Assembly: GCF_001548375.1 (NCBI RefSeq)
Contig: NZ_AP017295.1
Location: 248,001 to 312,000, forward strand
Source of the DNA: Nostoc sp. NIES-3756
GTDB lineage: Bacteria; Cyanobacteriota; Cyanobacteriia; Cyanobacteriales; Nostocaceae
Length of the DNA stretch: 64,000 nt
Reading direction: 5' to 3'
Shown here: in pieces, positions 56,384 to 64,000 of the stretch
Layout of the letters: each line of letters starts with the position of its first letter
Position numbering within the stretch: the first letter of the stretch is position 1
Notes under the pieces: generated by a model
The model's input: the letters and a program-made list of their open reading frames with translations, nothing else
Database searches by the model: none
What the model was told of the DNA's origin: nothing
Translations under genes and position numbers: made by a program

Positions 56384-56992
56384 ATGAGTATTATGACTGG
56401 TAAAAAAATTCTGTTTCTTGTTGGGGACTATGTGGAAGATTATGAAATTATGGTTCCCTTTCAAGCTTTGCAAATGGTAGGGCATACAGTCCATGCAGTT
56501 TGTCCAGATAAGCAGGCTGGTGACAAGATTCGGACAGCAATTCACGATTTTGAAGGAGATCAGACTTACAGTGAAAAGCCTGGTCACAACTTCACCTTAA
56601 ACGCTACATTTGCTGAAGTTAAACCAGAAAATTACGATGCCTTAGTTGTCCCTGGTGGACGCGCACCCGAATATATTCGCCTCAATCAAAAAGTATTAGA
56701 CATTACTCGTCATTTTGCTCAAGCTAATAAGCCTATTGCTGCTATCTGCCACGGTTTACAACTTTTGGCGGCGGCGGATGTCTTACGTGGCAAGAGTTGT
56801 ACTGCTTACCCTGCTTGTAGCCCAGATGTACGTGCTGCTGGTGGTGTTTACGTACAAATTCCTGTCGATGAAGCAATAGTTGATGGTAACTTGGTAACAG
56901 CACCAGCTTGGCCTGCTCATCCTCGTTGGTTAGCTGAGTTCCTCAAGGTGTTAGGTACTAAAATTGAGCATCCTGAAGTGGCTAGGGTTTAA
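56384..56992 (+). CDS. DJ-1/PfpI family protein
   Basis: 202 residues with the flavodoxin-like DJ-1 fold: [24 protein letters not shown] (conserved Glu), [16 protein letters not shown] and the nucleophile elbow [17 protein letters not shown] containing the active Cys, with CTAYPA following. Members act as glyoxalase III, deglycase-like or protease-like enzymes; which one cannot be told from sequence. A second ATG at 56393 is possible. Confidence 0.9.
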   Translation: MSIMTGKKILFLVGDYVEDYEIMVPFQALQMVGHTVHAVCPDKQAGDKIRTAIHDFEGDQTYSEKPGHNFTLNATFAEVKPENYDALVVPGGRAPEYIRLNQKVLDITRHFAQANKPIAAICHGLQLLAAADVLRGKSCTAYPACSPDVRAAGGVYVQIPVDEAIVDGNLVTAPAWPAHPRWLAEFLKVLGTKIEHPEVARV

Positions 56993-57016
56993 TTAAGCTT
57001 CCAAGCCTAGAAAAAT

Positions 57017-57043
57017 AAAGCCCTGTTTCTCAGGGTTTTATTT
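57017..57043 (+). terminator. Intrinsic terminator of DJ-1/PfpI gene
   Basis: AAAGCCCTG and CAGGGTTTT form a stem (one G-U) around TTTCT, ending in TTTTATTT, 25 bases after the stop codon. Confidence 0.75.
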
Positions 57044-57201
57044 GCGACAATTATCTACACCCATTCAAAAATAATTCTGAGATAAACACACAAAACTTTA
57101 CTTGGGCGGTAAATACTCTACTTCAATTCCTGAACACTATACAAACCTACATGAGACATCAGGTAAAGTAAAGTAAAGATAGCTTAAAAATGTGCTAACC
57201 C

Positions 57202-57882
57202 ATGACTGTTTCACAATTGCAGGAAATTTCTGCTCAGTTAGAAAGTCCAAATTTACGCGATCGCATGGTAGCTCTTGCTAATTTGCGCAATGTACCTGCT
57301 GAAGATGCTGTACCGCTAATTAAAAAGGTACTGGATGACGAATCTTTGCAGATGCGATCAATGGCAATATTTGCACTAGGCATCAAGCAGACAGACGAAT
57401 GTTATGCGATTTTGACGGAAATACTGCAAAATGACCCAGACTATGGGATTAGGGCTGATGCTGCTGGGGCTTTAGGGTATTTAGGCGATAATAGAGCCTT
57501 AGAAATTCTGTCACGAGCGTTTTATGAAGATACTGATTGGCTAGTCCGCTTTAGCGCTGCTGTTTCCCTTGGTAATCTCAAAGATTCACGCGCCCGCCAA
57601 GTCTTGCTGCAAGCATTAGATAGCAAAGAAGAGGTCATACAACAAGCAGCCATCTCTGCTTTAGGAGAAATTAAAGCGATTGAGTCGGTTGATAGTATTC
57701 TACGCTTTGCTCAATCAGAAGATTGGTTGGTAAGACAACGACTAGCTGAAGCCTTGACTAATCTTCCCACAGCTAAAAGTTTATCAGCCTTGAAATATTT
57801 AGAAAAAGACAATCATCCCAATGTTGCCGAAGCAGCGAGAATTGGTGTTAAACGGCTTGAGGAAATGGGTACTGAAGGTTAA
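57202..57882 (+). CDS. HEAT/PBS-lyase repeat protein
   Basis: 226 residues, nearly all HEAT repeats (DAVPLIKKVLDDESLQMRSMAIFALG, DDNRALEILSRAF-type units with DWLVRFSAAVSLGNL). It resembles the E/F-type lyase and NblB class of repeats, and stands 174 bases upstream of a CpcS-type lyase gene. That makes a role in phycobilisome assembly or turnover reasonable, but the sequence does not prove it. Confidence 0.8.
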   Translation: MTVSQLQEISAQLESPNLRDRMVALANLRNVPAEDAVPLIKKVLDDESLQMRSMAIFALGIKQTDECYAILTEILQNDPDYGIRADAAGALGYLGDNRALEILSRAFYEDTDWLVRFSAAVSLGNLKDSRARQVLLQALDSKEEVIQQAAISALGEIKAIESVDSILRFAQSEDWLVRQRLAEALTNLPTAKSLSALKYLEKDNHPNVAEAARIGVKRLEEMGTEG

Positions 57883-58056
57883 TAGGTTGTTCCAGATTTA
57901 ACCTGCATAGCATGGGCGCTTCTGTTGCTCACCCCATAAGAGGTTGAGAAAATCTAAATGAACAAATTAACACAACATTAGCCCATCAAGTCCCATGCTA
58001 GCTTTTAATAATAATAAGTGGGATTTTGAGAATTTAGCCTCAGGGTAATTTCAGTT

Positions 58057-58623
58057 ATGAATATTGAAGAATTTTTTGAATTGAGTGCAGGCAAGTGGTT
58101 TTCTCATCGTACCAGCCATCATTTAGCTTTTAAGCAATCTGAAGATGGCAAATCTGATCTGGTAATTGAGACACTACCAGCAGATCACCCAGAGGTAATC
58201 AAACTGTGCGAATTGTATGAAGTACCCGCTAGTGCTGCTTCTTGTGGTGCAAGAGTTAGCTGGAACGGCACAATGGAATGGGATGAAGAAAAACACACAG
58301 GATCTACTGTGTTAGTAACTGTACCAGATACCGAGAATCCCAAAGAAGGTAGATTATTGCGGGAAATGGGTTATGCCGAGAAAGCACCTGTTGCTGGGCG
58401 TTACAAGATGGGTGATGATGGCGCTTTAACCCTCACTACAGAGTATGAAACCATGTGGTCTGAGGAACGTTTATGGTTTGCTAGCCCCAATTTACGGATG
58501 CGTGTCAGTGTCTTAAAGCGGTTTGGCGGTTTTAGCATGGCTTCTTTTACTTCCGAGATTCGCATGGGTGGTAGTCCGGCTGCGGCGCAAGCTGCGGAGG
58601 CGGCTAATTCTGTGTCGAGTTAG
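58057..58623 (+). CDS. cpcS: CpcS/CpeS-type phycobiliprotein lyase
   Basis: 188 residues. Attaches phycocyanobilin to cysteine 84 of phycobiliprotein subunits. The lipocalin-like fold signature is [25 protein letters not shown], with the C-terminal [32 protein letters not shown]. Anabaena PCC 7120 encodes such a broad-specificity lyase a few genes from narB. The preceding HEAT-repeat gene may share function. Confidence 0.92.
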   Translation: MNIEEFFELSAGKWFSHRTSHHLAFKQSEDGKSDLVIETLPADHPEVIKLCELYEVPASAASCGARVSWNGTMEWDEEKHTGSTVLVTVPDTENPKEGRLLREMGYAEKAPVAGRYKMGDDGALTLTTEYETMWSEERLWFASPNLRMRVSVLKRFGGFSMASFTSEIRMGGSPAAAQAAEAANSVSS

Positions 58624-58744
58624 GAGATGGGGGGAGACGGGGGGATAAGGGAGATGACATTCCCCTCCTCCAATCCCTATTCCCTACTCCCCAACATCGG
58701 GATAAAATAAGATAATCTCATCAAGAAATCCGCAAAAACTATAA

Positions 58745-60385
58745 ATGGACTGGATTACGCTACTGCGATCGCTACAGTCTGATTTTATTAAGAGGTTATC
58801 ATCTGGTTGTCTATTGCATTGCGAAATAGAAGGTCAATATAGTGAGTTAACAGTTATCTCTGGCGAAAGATTAAAAACTCTACGGGACTTTTGCTGGCAG
58901 ATGGCTGAGAAATATAAGCGGGTTTCCCCTGTGCGTGATGTTTTTATTAGCTACCTCAAGGGAAAATTGGGTGAGGAAGTTGTTAAGGAACGTTTAGCAG
59001 ATTTAATTACGGAAGTCGATTATGAGAAACGACTTGGTGGCGATGGCAAGATAGATTTTACTCTAACTGCTAACCCTGCTATCGGTATTGAAGTCAAATC
59101 GCGTCACGGCAATATTGATAGGGTGAGATGGTCAATTAGTGCCGAGGAAGTAGAAAAAAATGCAGTGGTAGTTTGCATTTTTATTCAAGAAGATGTTAAC
59201 GAAGCACAATCGGCATATCACTTATTATTAGCTGGCTTTTTGCCTACGCAAATGATTAAATTGAAGACTGGTAAAATATCATTTGGGATAGAGCAATTAC
59301 TTTATGGCGGTGGTTTATGGGGATATTTAGAACAATTGCAAGCGTCCGCAATTAATCATTCTTTTCAGCAAGCACAGCCAATTTATCAGTATGAATCCCA
59401 ACCGTCACTATCAACTAAGATAAATAAAAATTACTCTATTCAACCCGCTTTCACTAATACTAAAAATATTTTATCTGCTCCACGACAAGAGGAAGTAAAC
59501 TTAGATTATACAAAAATTGGTGATGAGTGTTTTGAAGGAGGAGAATATACTGCATCTATTAAGAATTATACTCAAGCTTTACAGCTAAATTCAAATGATG
59601 CAGAACTGTATTATAAACGTGGTTTAGCTTATTACCAATTGGGAGATTATGAGCAAGCGATCGCAGATTATTCCCAAGCCATAAATATTAATCTCCACGA
59701 TGCCAAATCATACCATAAACGCGGTTTAGCTCTATCGCAACTCGCAGCTTATGAAGCGGCAATTGCCGATTATACCCAAGCAATTAGAATCAATCCTCAT
59801 ACTGCTGTGGTTTATCGAAATCGAGCCGAGGCACGTTCTCATTTAGGGGATAATCAAGGAGCGATTGAAGACTACACCCAGGCAATTAAAATTAATCCTC
59901 AATATGCAGATATATACAAGAATCGGGGAATATCCCGTTATTTATTAGGCACACAATCAGGATTCACCCAGGCAATTAAGATTAATCCTCATGATGCCAA
60001 CGCTTACAAAAATCGCGGAAATGCTCGTGCTGATATTGGGGATTATGTAGGAGCAATCGAAGATTATACCCAGGCAATCCAAATTAATTCCCATGCTGCT
60101 GATGCTTATTATAACCGTGGTAATGCCCGTTATGATTTAGGGGATGAAGAAGGAGCGATCGCAGATTACACCCAAGCAATTCAAATTAATTCTAATTACG
60201 CTGATGCTTATTATAATCGGGGTAATATAAGTGCAGAAATCAAGGATAAACAAGCTGCGATCGCTGACTTTCAAAAAGCAGCAGAGATATATCGTCAAGA
60301 AGGTAAATTAGAAGCCCTCAACGATACAAGAGAAAGAATTTTAGAATTAGAAATAGAAGAATCTATTGACATTCTAAATTTTTAA
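58745..60385 (+). CDS. PD-(D/E)XK nuclease-like domain fused to TPR repeats
   Basis: 546 residues. Residues about 1-200 show a nuclease-like core: a helix with KGKLGEEVVKERLA, then GGDGKIDFTL, then IGIEVKSRHG, giving the D...ExK catalytic pattern, and a further strand VVVCIFIQED. A linker (about 205-255) leads to about eight TPR units, each near 34 residues (YYKRGLAYYQLGDYEQAIAD, YYNRGNARYDLGDEEGAIAD). The fifth unit is four residues short (KNRGISRYLLGTQSGFTQAI). The catalytic residues appear intact. Substrate and role are unknown; TPRs suggest a partner protein. Confidence 0.75.
   Translation: MDWITLLRSLQSDFIKRLSSGCLLHCEIEGQYSELTVISGERLKTLRDFCWQMAEKYKRVSPVRDVFISYLKGKLGEEVVKERLADLITEVDYEKRLGGDGKIDFTLTANPAIGIEVKSRHGNIDRVRWSISAEEVEKNAVVVCIFIQEDVNEAQSAYHLLLAGFLPTQMIKLKTGKISFGIEQLLYGGGLWGYLEQLQASAINHSFQQAQPIYQYESQPSLSTKINKNYSIQPAFTNTKNILSAPRQEEVNLDYTKIGDECFEGGEYTASIKNYTQALQLNSNDAELYYKRGLAYYQLGDYEQAIADYSQAININLHDAKSYHKRGLALSQLAAYEAAIADYTQAIRINPHTAVVYRNRAEARSHLGDNQGAIEDYTQAIKINPQYADIYKNRGISRYLLGTQSGFTQAIKINPHDANAYKNRGNARADIGDYVGAIEDYTQAIQINSHAADAYYNRGNARYDLGDEEGAIADYTQAIQINSNYADAYYNRGNISAEIKDKQAAIADFQKAAEIYRQEGKLEALNDTRERILELEIEESIDILNF
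59500..60300 (+). repeat. In-gene TPR-coding tandem repeats (about 102 bp)
   Basis: Imperfect 102-base units encode TPRs and share strings such as ATTATACCCAGGCAAT. One unit near 59920-60010 lacks 12 bases, keeping frame. Such DNA can gain or lose units by recombination. Confidence 0.7.
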
Positions 60386-60400
60386 AATACCTAATTAACT

Positions 60401-61963
60401 TTACTTCACCCCCACCAACCGTTGAGATGCAGTAGTTTTCCACCGCACAGTCTCCCCCGTCAACAACTCTACAACATCCATCCCATTCCCTATCACACCC
60501 GGAACACTAGGATATCCAGCACTTGCACCCACTAAAAACAAGTTAGGTAACTCTGTCGTATACCCGATGCGGTTTAACCCGACTTGTCTGGGTATTAATT
60601 TCGCACCATAGATATTCCCCTGTGGTTGTCCTAAATAATATTCGCTAGTCGTCGGTGTACCGTAAACTTTCATCCTGGCGTAATTATCAATATCGGGAAC
60701 GATATCCCGCACTGTGTTCATAATTTGCTGGTAAACTTCCCGCTTTTTGGCTTTATAGGCGGCGGAGTCATGTTGATGCAGTTGGGCGAAAGGTTCGTAA
60801 GGACAGACAGTGGCTATTTCCAAAATATGATGTCCGGCTGGGGCTATTCCTGGCTGATCTGATTTCATTGTCGGACAGGACAGGAAAATCCAGGGGTTGC
60901 TAAAGTCGCCTTGCAATTGTTGTTGATATTCTCTATTTAAGTCTCCGGTGGGATAATACCAAGTATTCCAGTTACCAATACCGTAACGTTCGGGTTCAAA
61001 GCGGTCATCTAAACCCAAGTAAATATTAAATGCACTGGCGGAGTATTCATAACCAGTTAGCCTTTGCCGTTCTCTGTGGCTGATGGCTTCCCCATCGTGC
61101 ATTAACTCTACTGTTAATTTGGGGTCGAGGTCACTGATATAAGCTTTAGTAGCCCGGTAGATTTTACCATCGGCAATTACACTATGTACTCTGCCACCAC
61201 TAACTTGAATATGGTTAACTGTCGTAGCATAGGCAATTACGCCTCCATTGGCGGTAATTGTCTCAACAATGGTATCAACCAAGTGCTTAAAGTGATGTTG
61301 GGGATAGTAAGCACCTTCCGAATAGTCCCAAACCAGGGAAGTGTGGGTAAGTAGGGCTATTTGCGCGGGTGGAAGTCCGTAGTCACCACTTTGTCCAGCT
61401 AGTATGGCTTGGAGTTTGGGCGATAAACCCACATGATCATACAAATCTTGCAGCGTCCAATTGCGTTTTTTAAACAAATTAAAATACTTGGGTAGCTTTA
61501 ACCAGTCAGACCACTTTTGGTCATACCAGCGTACTTCCCTTCCCAAATTGCGGATTTCTTGATGGAGTTGCTGTATTTCGTTACAGTAGCCGTTAATAGC
61601 ATTGCTTTCTTCTGGGAAGTGAGATAGTAAGCGATCGCGTAATCTTTCCCATCCCAAGGGTATCCTAAATTCTGCGGCTGGTGTGATGACGCGATCTATG
61701 CAGTCTGGGTTAAGGCTATTAAAGGGGACATCTTGATTAATATAGTTGAGAAATTGCGCGATTGCCTGACCAGAACCACACTGAGAAACATAATGCACAT
61801 CCGCACAAAAACTGTATTCGCCATACTCAAAAGTATGACAGCAACCACCGGGTAAATAATGTTTCTCTAAAACTGCTACATTATATCCTTGCTTAGTTAA
61901 ACAAGCAGCCGTTGCTAATCCACCTAAGCCTGCTCCTAGAATTATATAATCAAAGATTTCCAT
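60401..61963 (-). CDS. CrtISO/RetSat-like FAD oxidoreductase
   Basis: 520 residues. An N-terminal Rossmann fold (DYIILGAGLGGLATAACLTKQGYNVAVLEKHYLPGGCCHTFEYG) and a C-terminal FAD motif (PNLFLVGASAGYPSVPGVIGNGMDVVELLTGE) mark the carotenoid isomerase/desaturase and retinol saturase superfamily. Close features (FAD-binding GGCCHTF and the late GxxGxPGVxGxG) fit CrtISO-like or CrtO-like proteins, but the substrate cannot be fixed. It converges on the nuclease-TPR gene with only 15 bases between. Confidence 0.85.
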   Translation of the reverse strand: MEIFDYIILGAGLGGLATAACLTKQGYNVAVLEKHYLPGGCCHTFEYGEYSFCADVHYVSQCGSGQAIAQFLNYINQDVPFNSLNPDCIDRVITPAAEFRIPLGWERLRDRLLSHFPEESNAINGYCNEIQQLHQEIRNLGREVRWYDQKWSDWLKLPKYFNLFKKRNWTLQDLYDHVGLSPKLQAILAGQSGDYGLPPAQIALLTHTSLVWDYSEGAYYPQHHFKHLVDTIVETITANGGVIAYATTVNHIQVSGGRVHSVIADGKIYRATKAYISDLDPKLTVELMHDGEAISHRERQRLTGYEYSASAFNIYLGLDDRFEPERYGIGNWNTWYYPTGDLNREYQQQLQGDFSNPWIFLSCPTMKSDQPGIAPAGHHILEIATVCPYEPFAQLHQHDSAAYKAKKREVYQQIMNTVRDIVPDIDNYARMKVYGTPTTSEYYLGQPQGNIYGAKLIPRQVGLNRIGYTTELPNLFLVGASAGYPSVPGVIGNGMDVVELLTGETVRWKTTASQRLVGVK

Positions 61964-63050
61964 CTTCCCCTCCCTGAAATCTTGATTGATCTTGATTTCA
62001 CTGATGTTTTTATCTTTTAGGCTTTTTGTTGTTATACAAATGCTGTTTTTACAGTTTTCACTAAATCTCGTTAAAAAACCGGAATAATTTTAAATATCAG
62101 AATCGTATTGTGTTGTGAAGACTTGATATTGACTGCTTCTACAAAATGCTACAAGCATGTGGAAATATATCTACAATCAATTATAAAAATAAAAATGAAT
62201 AGAGTACAGGGTTTATTCAATATTCTTTAAAACTTTAGTCTTTATTGGTGTGCTGTTCGCCTAGCATTTTGGCAGGATAGACCTGAATATAAACATTTAC
62301 TTATTTATGTATTTTGCTTAAATTTGATTCTTAATCATAGTTGCGATCGCTCAATTTAAGTCTTACCATCCCAGTACTATGAACAGAGTAATATAGCGTA
62401 CTCCTAAATTCTTAACATTGCCCAAGCTTAGACTTTAATCGCTGGTTAACTAATGCAACATTTTAGCCCGATCATACCAGAAGGTATGTTAAACAAAAGG
62501 TTAACACCCAGCACTAGGCTACAAAATCTTTGTTTATACATATCACAGAGCTTTTATCAGGAGGTTTGGGAAGATAAAACAGTGTCCGAATTTACTAACA
62601 ACTTATTTTTGCGTAAATACTAAATAAAAATCAAAATATATCGTTTTTGTATGTAATATCCAATCATCTTGAAGACAAGGATAAGATTTATTTAATAAAA
62701 GATATAAAAAATATTTTCTAATGTCTTGAACCCTGAATAGACATTGACAAAAATATTTTCTTAAAATATACCTTTAGATATACCTGACAAAAGTATAAGC
62801 AAAACTATTGACAGAGATAGACAAAACTATATTTTGTTAAACATGTAATAAAGGTGTTTAAAGGTTTTTCATTAGTTATTTATACACCTATGCTAATACT
62901 TCATAAGTATAGGAGTTAAAAATATTTCGTTGAAAGTAAAGTTTCTATTACTGAAGGTGTAATTTGATTCAGCGATAAATATTTTGTTGTTTAAAGCTAA
63001 ACATGGCATGAGAGAGAAAATACTATTATATATTAGCAAGGGTCAATCAT
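61964..63050. other. 1087-base AT-rich region, mostly non-coding
   Basis: No certain gene is seen; the composition is strongly AT. A 56-codon frame at 62453-62623 is listed as doubtful. Several sigma-70-like TTGACA elements (near 62744 and 62808) precede the gene at 63051, and ATACTTCATAAGTAT (62896-62910) repeats a motif seen upstream of the SLH gene. Confidence 0.5.
62453..62623 (+). CDS. Doubtful 56-aa reading frame
   Basis: The frame begins MQHFSPIIPEGMLNKRL and ends NNLFLRKY. There is no clear Shine-Dalgarno and no recognised family. The amino-acid mix is protein-like, and it is the longest frame in a long gap, but it may be chance. Confidence 0.22.
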   Translation: MQHFSPIIPEGMLNKRLTPSTRLQNLCLYISQSFYQEVWEDKTVSEFTNNLFLRKY

Positions 63051-63434
63051 ATGTTATCTGAGGTAACGACTCAATCTAAAATCGTAGATAAGGGTAATAA
63101 TCAAGTTACTCATACAGAAACTCAGCAACCAAAAACTCAACCAAATAATATAAATCTTCCTGATATCGCTATATCCCTAAGTCCTTTAGGGCTAGTTTTT
63201 AGCTGGGTAATATTTTTTGTAATTTTACGGAAAGTTCGTTCAGTTATAGAAAATAAAATGGTTTTTACAGTTAAAGGCTCACATCATCTACCCTGTAAAA
63301 ACTGCCAGTTTTATTCTCATAATCATTATTTAAAATGTGCGGTACAGCCTTGTGTTGTAATGACTGAGGAAGCTAAGAACTGTTCTGAATACTTACCGAA
63401 AAAAGACAGTTTTGACTCTAAACATTTTTTTTAG
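63051..63434 (+). CDS. Small single-span membrane protein with Cys/His-rich tail
   Basis: 127 residues. A polar N-terminal region is followed by one membrane helix (LSPLGLVFSWVIFFVILRKV, about residues 43-62) and a cytosolic or luminal tail with CKNCQFYSHNHYLKCAVQPCVV and a final Cys near NCSEYL. The five cysteines and histidines could bind a metal. No family is recognised. The start is preceded by AAGGGT. Confidence 0.65.
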   Translation: MLSEVTTQSKIVDKGNNQVTHTETQQPKTQPNNINLPDIAISLSPLGLVFSWVIFFVILRKVRSVIENKMVFTVKGSHHLPCKNCQFYSHNHYLKCAVQPCVVMTEEAKNCSEYLPKKDSFDSKHFF

Positions 63435-63529
63435 AGCAATAAGAGTCCCTATAAAGCATAGGAAGCCGAAGGGAAGCTTTGGCTATGGATTAATAACAAT
63501 TAAAACCCAAAGCAAAATAGACATAAAAA

Positions 63530-63551
63530 TTCCCAGTCATTGGACTGGGAA
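63530..63551 (-). terminator. Intrinsic terminator of ilvN
   Basis: TTCCCAGTC and GACTGGGAA form a perfect 9-bp stem with an ATTG loop. On the minus strand TTTTT follows, so it ends the ilvN transcript. Confidence 0.82.
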
Positions 63552-63570
63552 TAAGTTAAGTAACTCAATC

Positions 63571-64000
63571 TTACGAAACCTTAGCTTGCAATGATTTAAG
63601 TAACTCAGTATTAACACCAGATTCACGAGTTAGGGCAATTTTACCAGTACGGGCAATTTCCCTAATACCAAACTTTTGTAATACCTGAACGATCGCCACC
63701 ATCTTACCAGGGTCGCCGACAACTTCCAAAGTCAAAGAATCTTCCGCCACATCAACTACTCGCGCTCGGAAAATTTGCGCTAGTTCGAGGACTTCTGAAC
63801 GGTTGGAGCTTGTCGCGTTCACCTTGAGGAGCATCAATTCTCGCTCCACGCAGGGAGTTTCTGTTATATCCTGTACCTTGAGGACGTTTACCAGCTTATA
63901 TAGTTGCTTGGTGAGTTGTTCAATCACGCGATCGTCACCAGGTACAACCATTGTAATACGGGAAACGCCGCCCTCTTCCCCCGAACCAACAGCCAGGCTT
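63571..64000 (-). CDS. ilvN: Acetolactate synthase small (regulatory) subunit, 5' end outside the window
   Basis: The reading frame continues past the window edge ([23 protein letters not shown]), so the N-terminal part of the ACT domain is missing here. The visible part ([49 protein letters not shown]) matches the IlvN/IlvH family, which confers valine feedback control on the catalytic subunit of branched-chain amino-acid synthesis. A terminator follows. Confidence 0.92.
   Translation of the reverse strand, partial: SLAVGSGEEGGVSRITMVVPGDDRVIEQLTKQLYKLVNVLKVQDITETPCVERELMLLKVNATSSNRSEVLELAQIFRARVVDVAEDSLTLEVVGDPGKMVAIVQVLQKFGIREIARTGKIALTRESGVNTELLKSLQAKVS

Overview
The window reads as chromosomal DNA of a filamentous, probably heterocyst-forming cyanobacterium of the Nostoc/Anabaena group. 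The grounds are very frequent GCGATCGC-type (HIP1) octamers, heptameric short tandem repeats of the GGACTAT/ATTAGTC/CTCCTGC kinds between genes, NtcA-type promoters, NtcB and CnaT homologues, a CpcS/CpeS-type phycobilin lyase and a PatD-like protein. The order ntcB / nirA-nrtABCD-narB / CpcS-type lyase also resembles the Anabaena PCC 7120 region as I remember it; this was not checked against a database. No rRNA or tRNA gene was recognised.

Regions. (1) 1-8.6 kb: a TonB-like protein with a glycine tract and an Arg/Thr-rich tail, an SLH-domain envelope protein, a structured intergenic region that may be an RNA, a PatD-like protein, a bifunctional Rel (p)ppGpp enzyme, an RRM protein and a possible minus-strand sRNA. 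(2) 8.6-18.4 kb: an M48-like membrane protein lacking HExxH, release factor 3, HemB, a PsiE-like protein, a TPR protein and a divergent EF-G paralogue. (3) 18.4-25.6 kb, accessory: a complete IS701-type insertion sequence with terminal repeats and a 4-bp target duplication, a gene remnant, small unknown genes, a secreted protein, a DUF697-type GTPase, a glycine-tailed RRM protein and a DUF6745-like protein paired with a small protein. (4) 26-37 kb: TopA, a 45-aa protein plus AroQ, a degenerate ADP-ribosylglycohydrolase-like protein, a 7TM-HD phosphohydrolase, an FAD oxidoreductase containing a Rieske domain, and a family-4 uracil-DNA glycosylase. (5) 37-56 kb, nitrate assimilation: cnaT and ntcB, a porin, a HEAT protein and a small Rieske protein on the minus strand; nirA-nrtA-nrtB-nrtC-nrtD, an NrtP-type MFS permease, narB, a PsiE-like gene and narM on the plus strand. 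(6) 56-64 kb: a DJ-1/PfpI protein, a HEAT-repeat protein, CpcS-type lyase, a PD-(D/E)XK-TPR fusion, a CrtISO/RetSat-like oxidoreductase, a small membrane protein and the 3' part of ilvN.

How it works together: nitrate would cross the outer membrane through porins and the inner membrane through NrtABCD and/or the MFS permease, be reduced by NarB (with NarM needed for activity) and then by ferredoxin-dependent NirA. Both nirA and ntcB carry canonical NtcA-activated promoters (GTA-N8-TAC, 22 bases, TAN3T), so NtcA would switch on both the operon and its NtcB activator, with CnaT also required. The clearest unusual points are an ABC and an MFS nitrate transporter in one operon, palindromic repeats at three junctions of that operon, two candidate structured RNAs, several enzyme-fold proteins with lost catalytic residues, and two unusual domain fusions.
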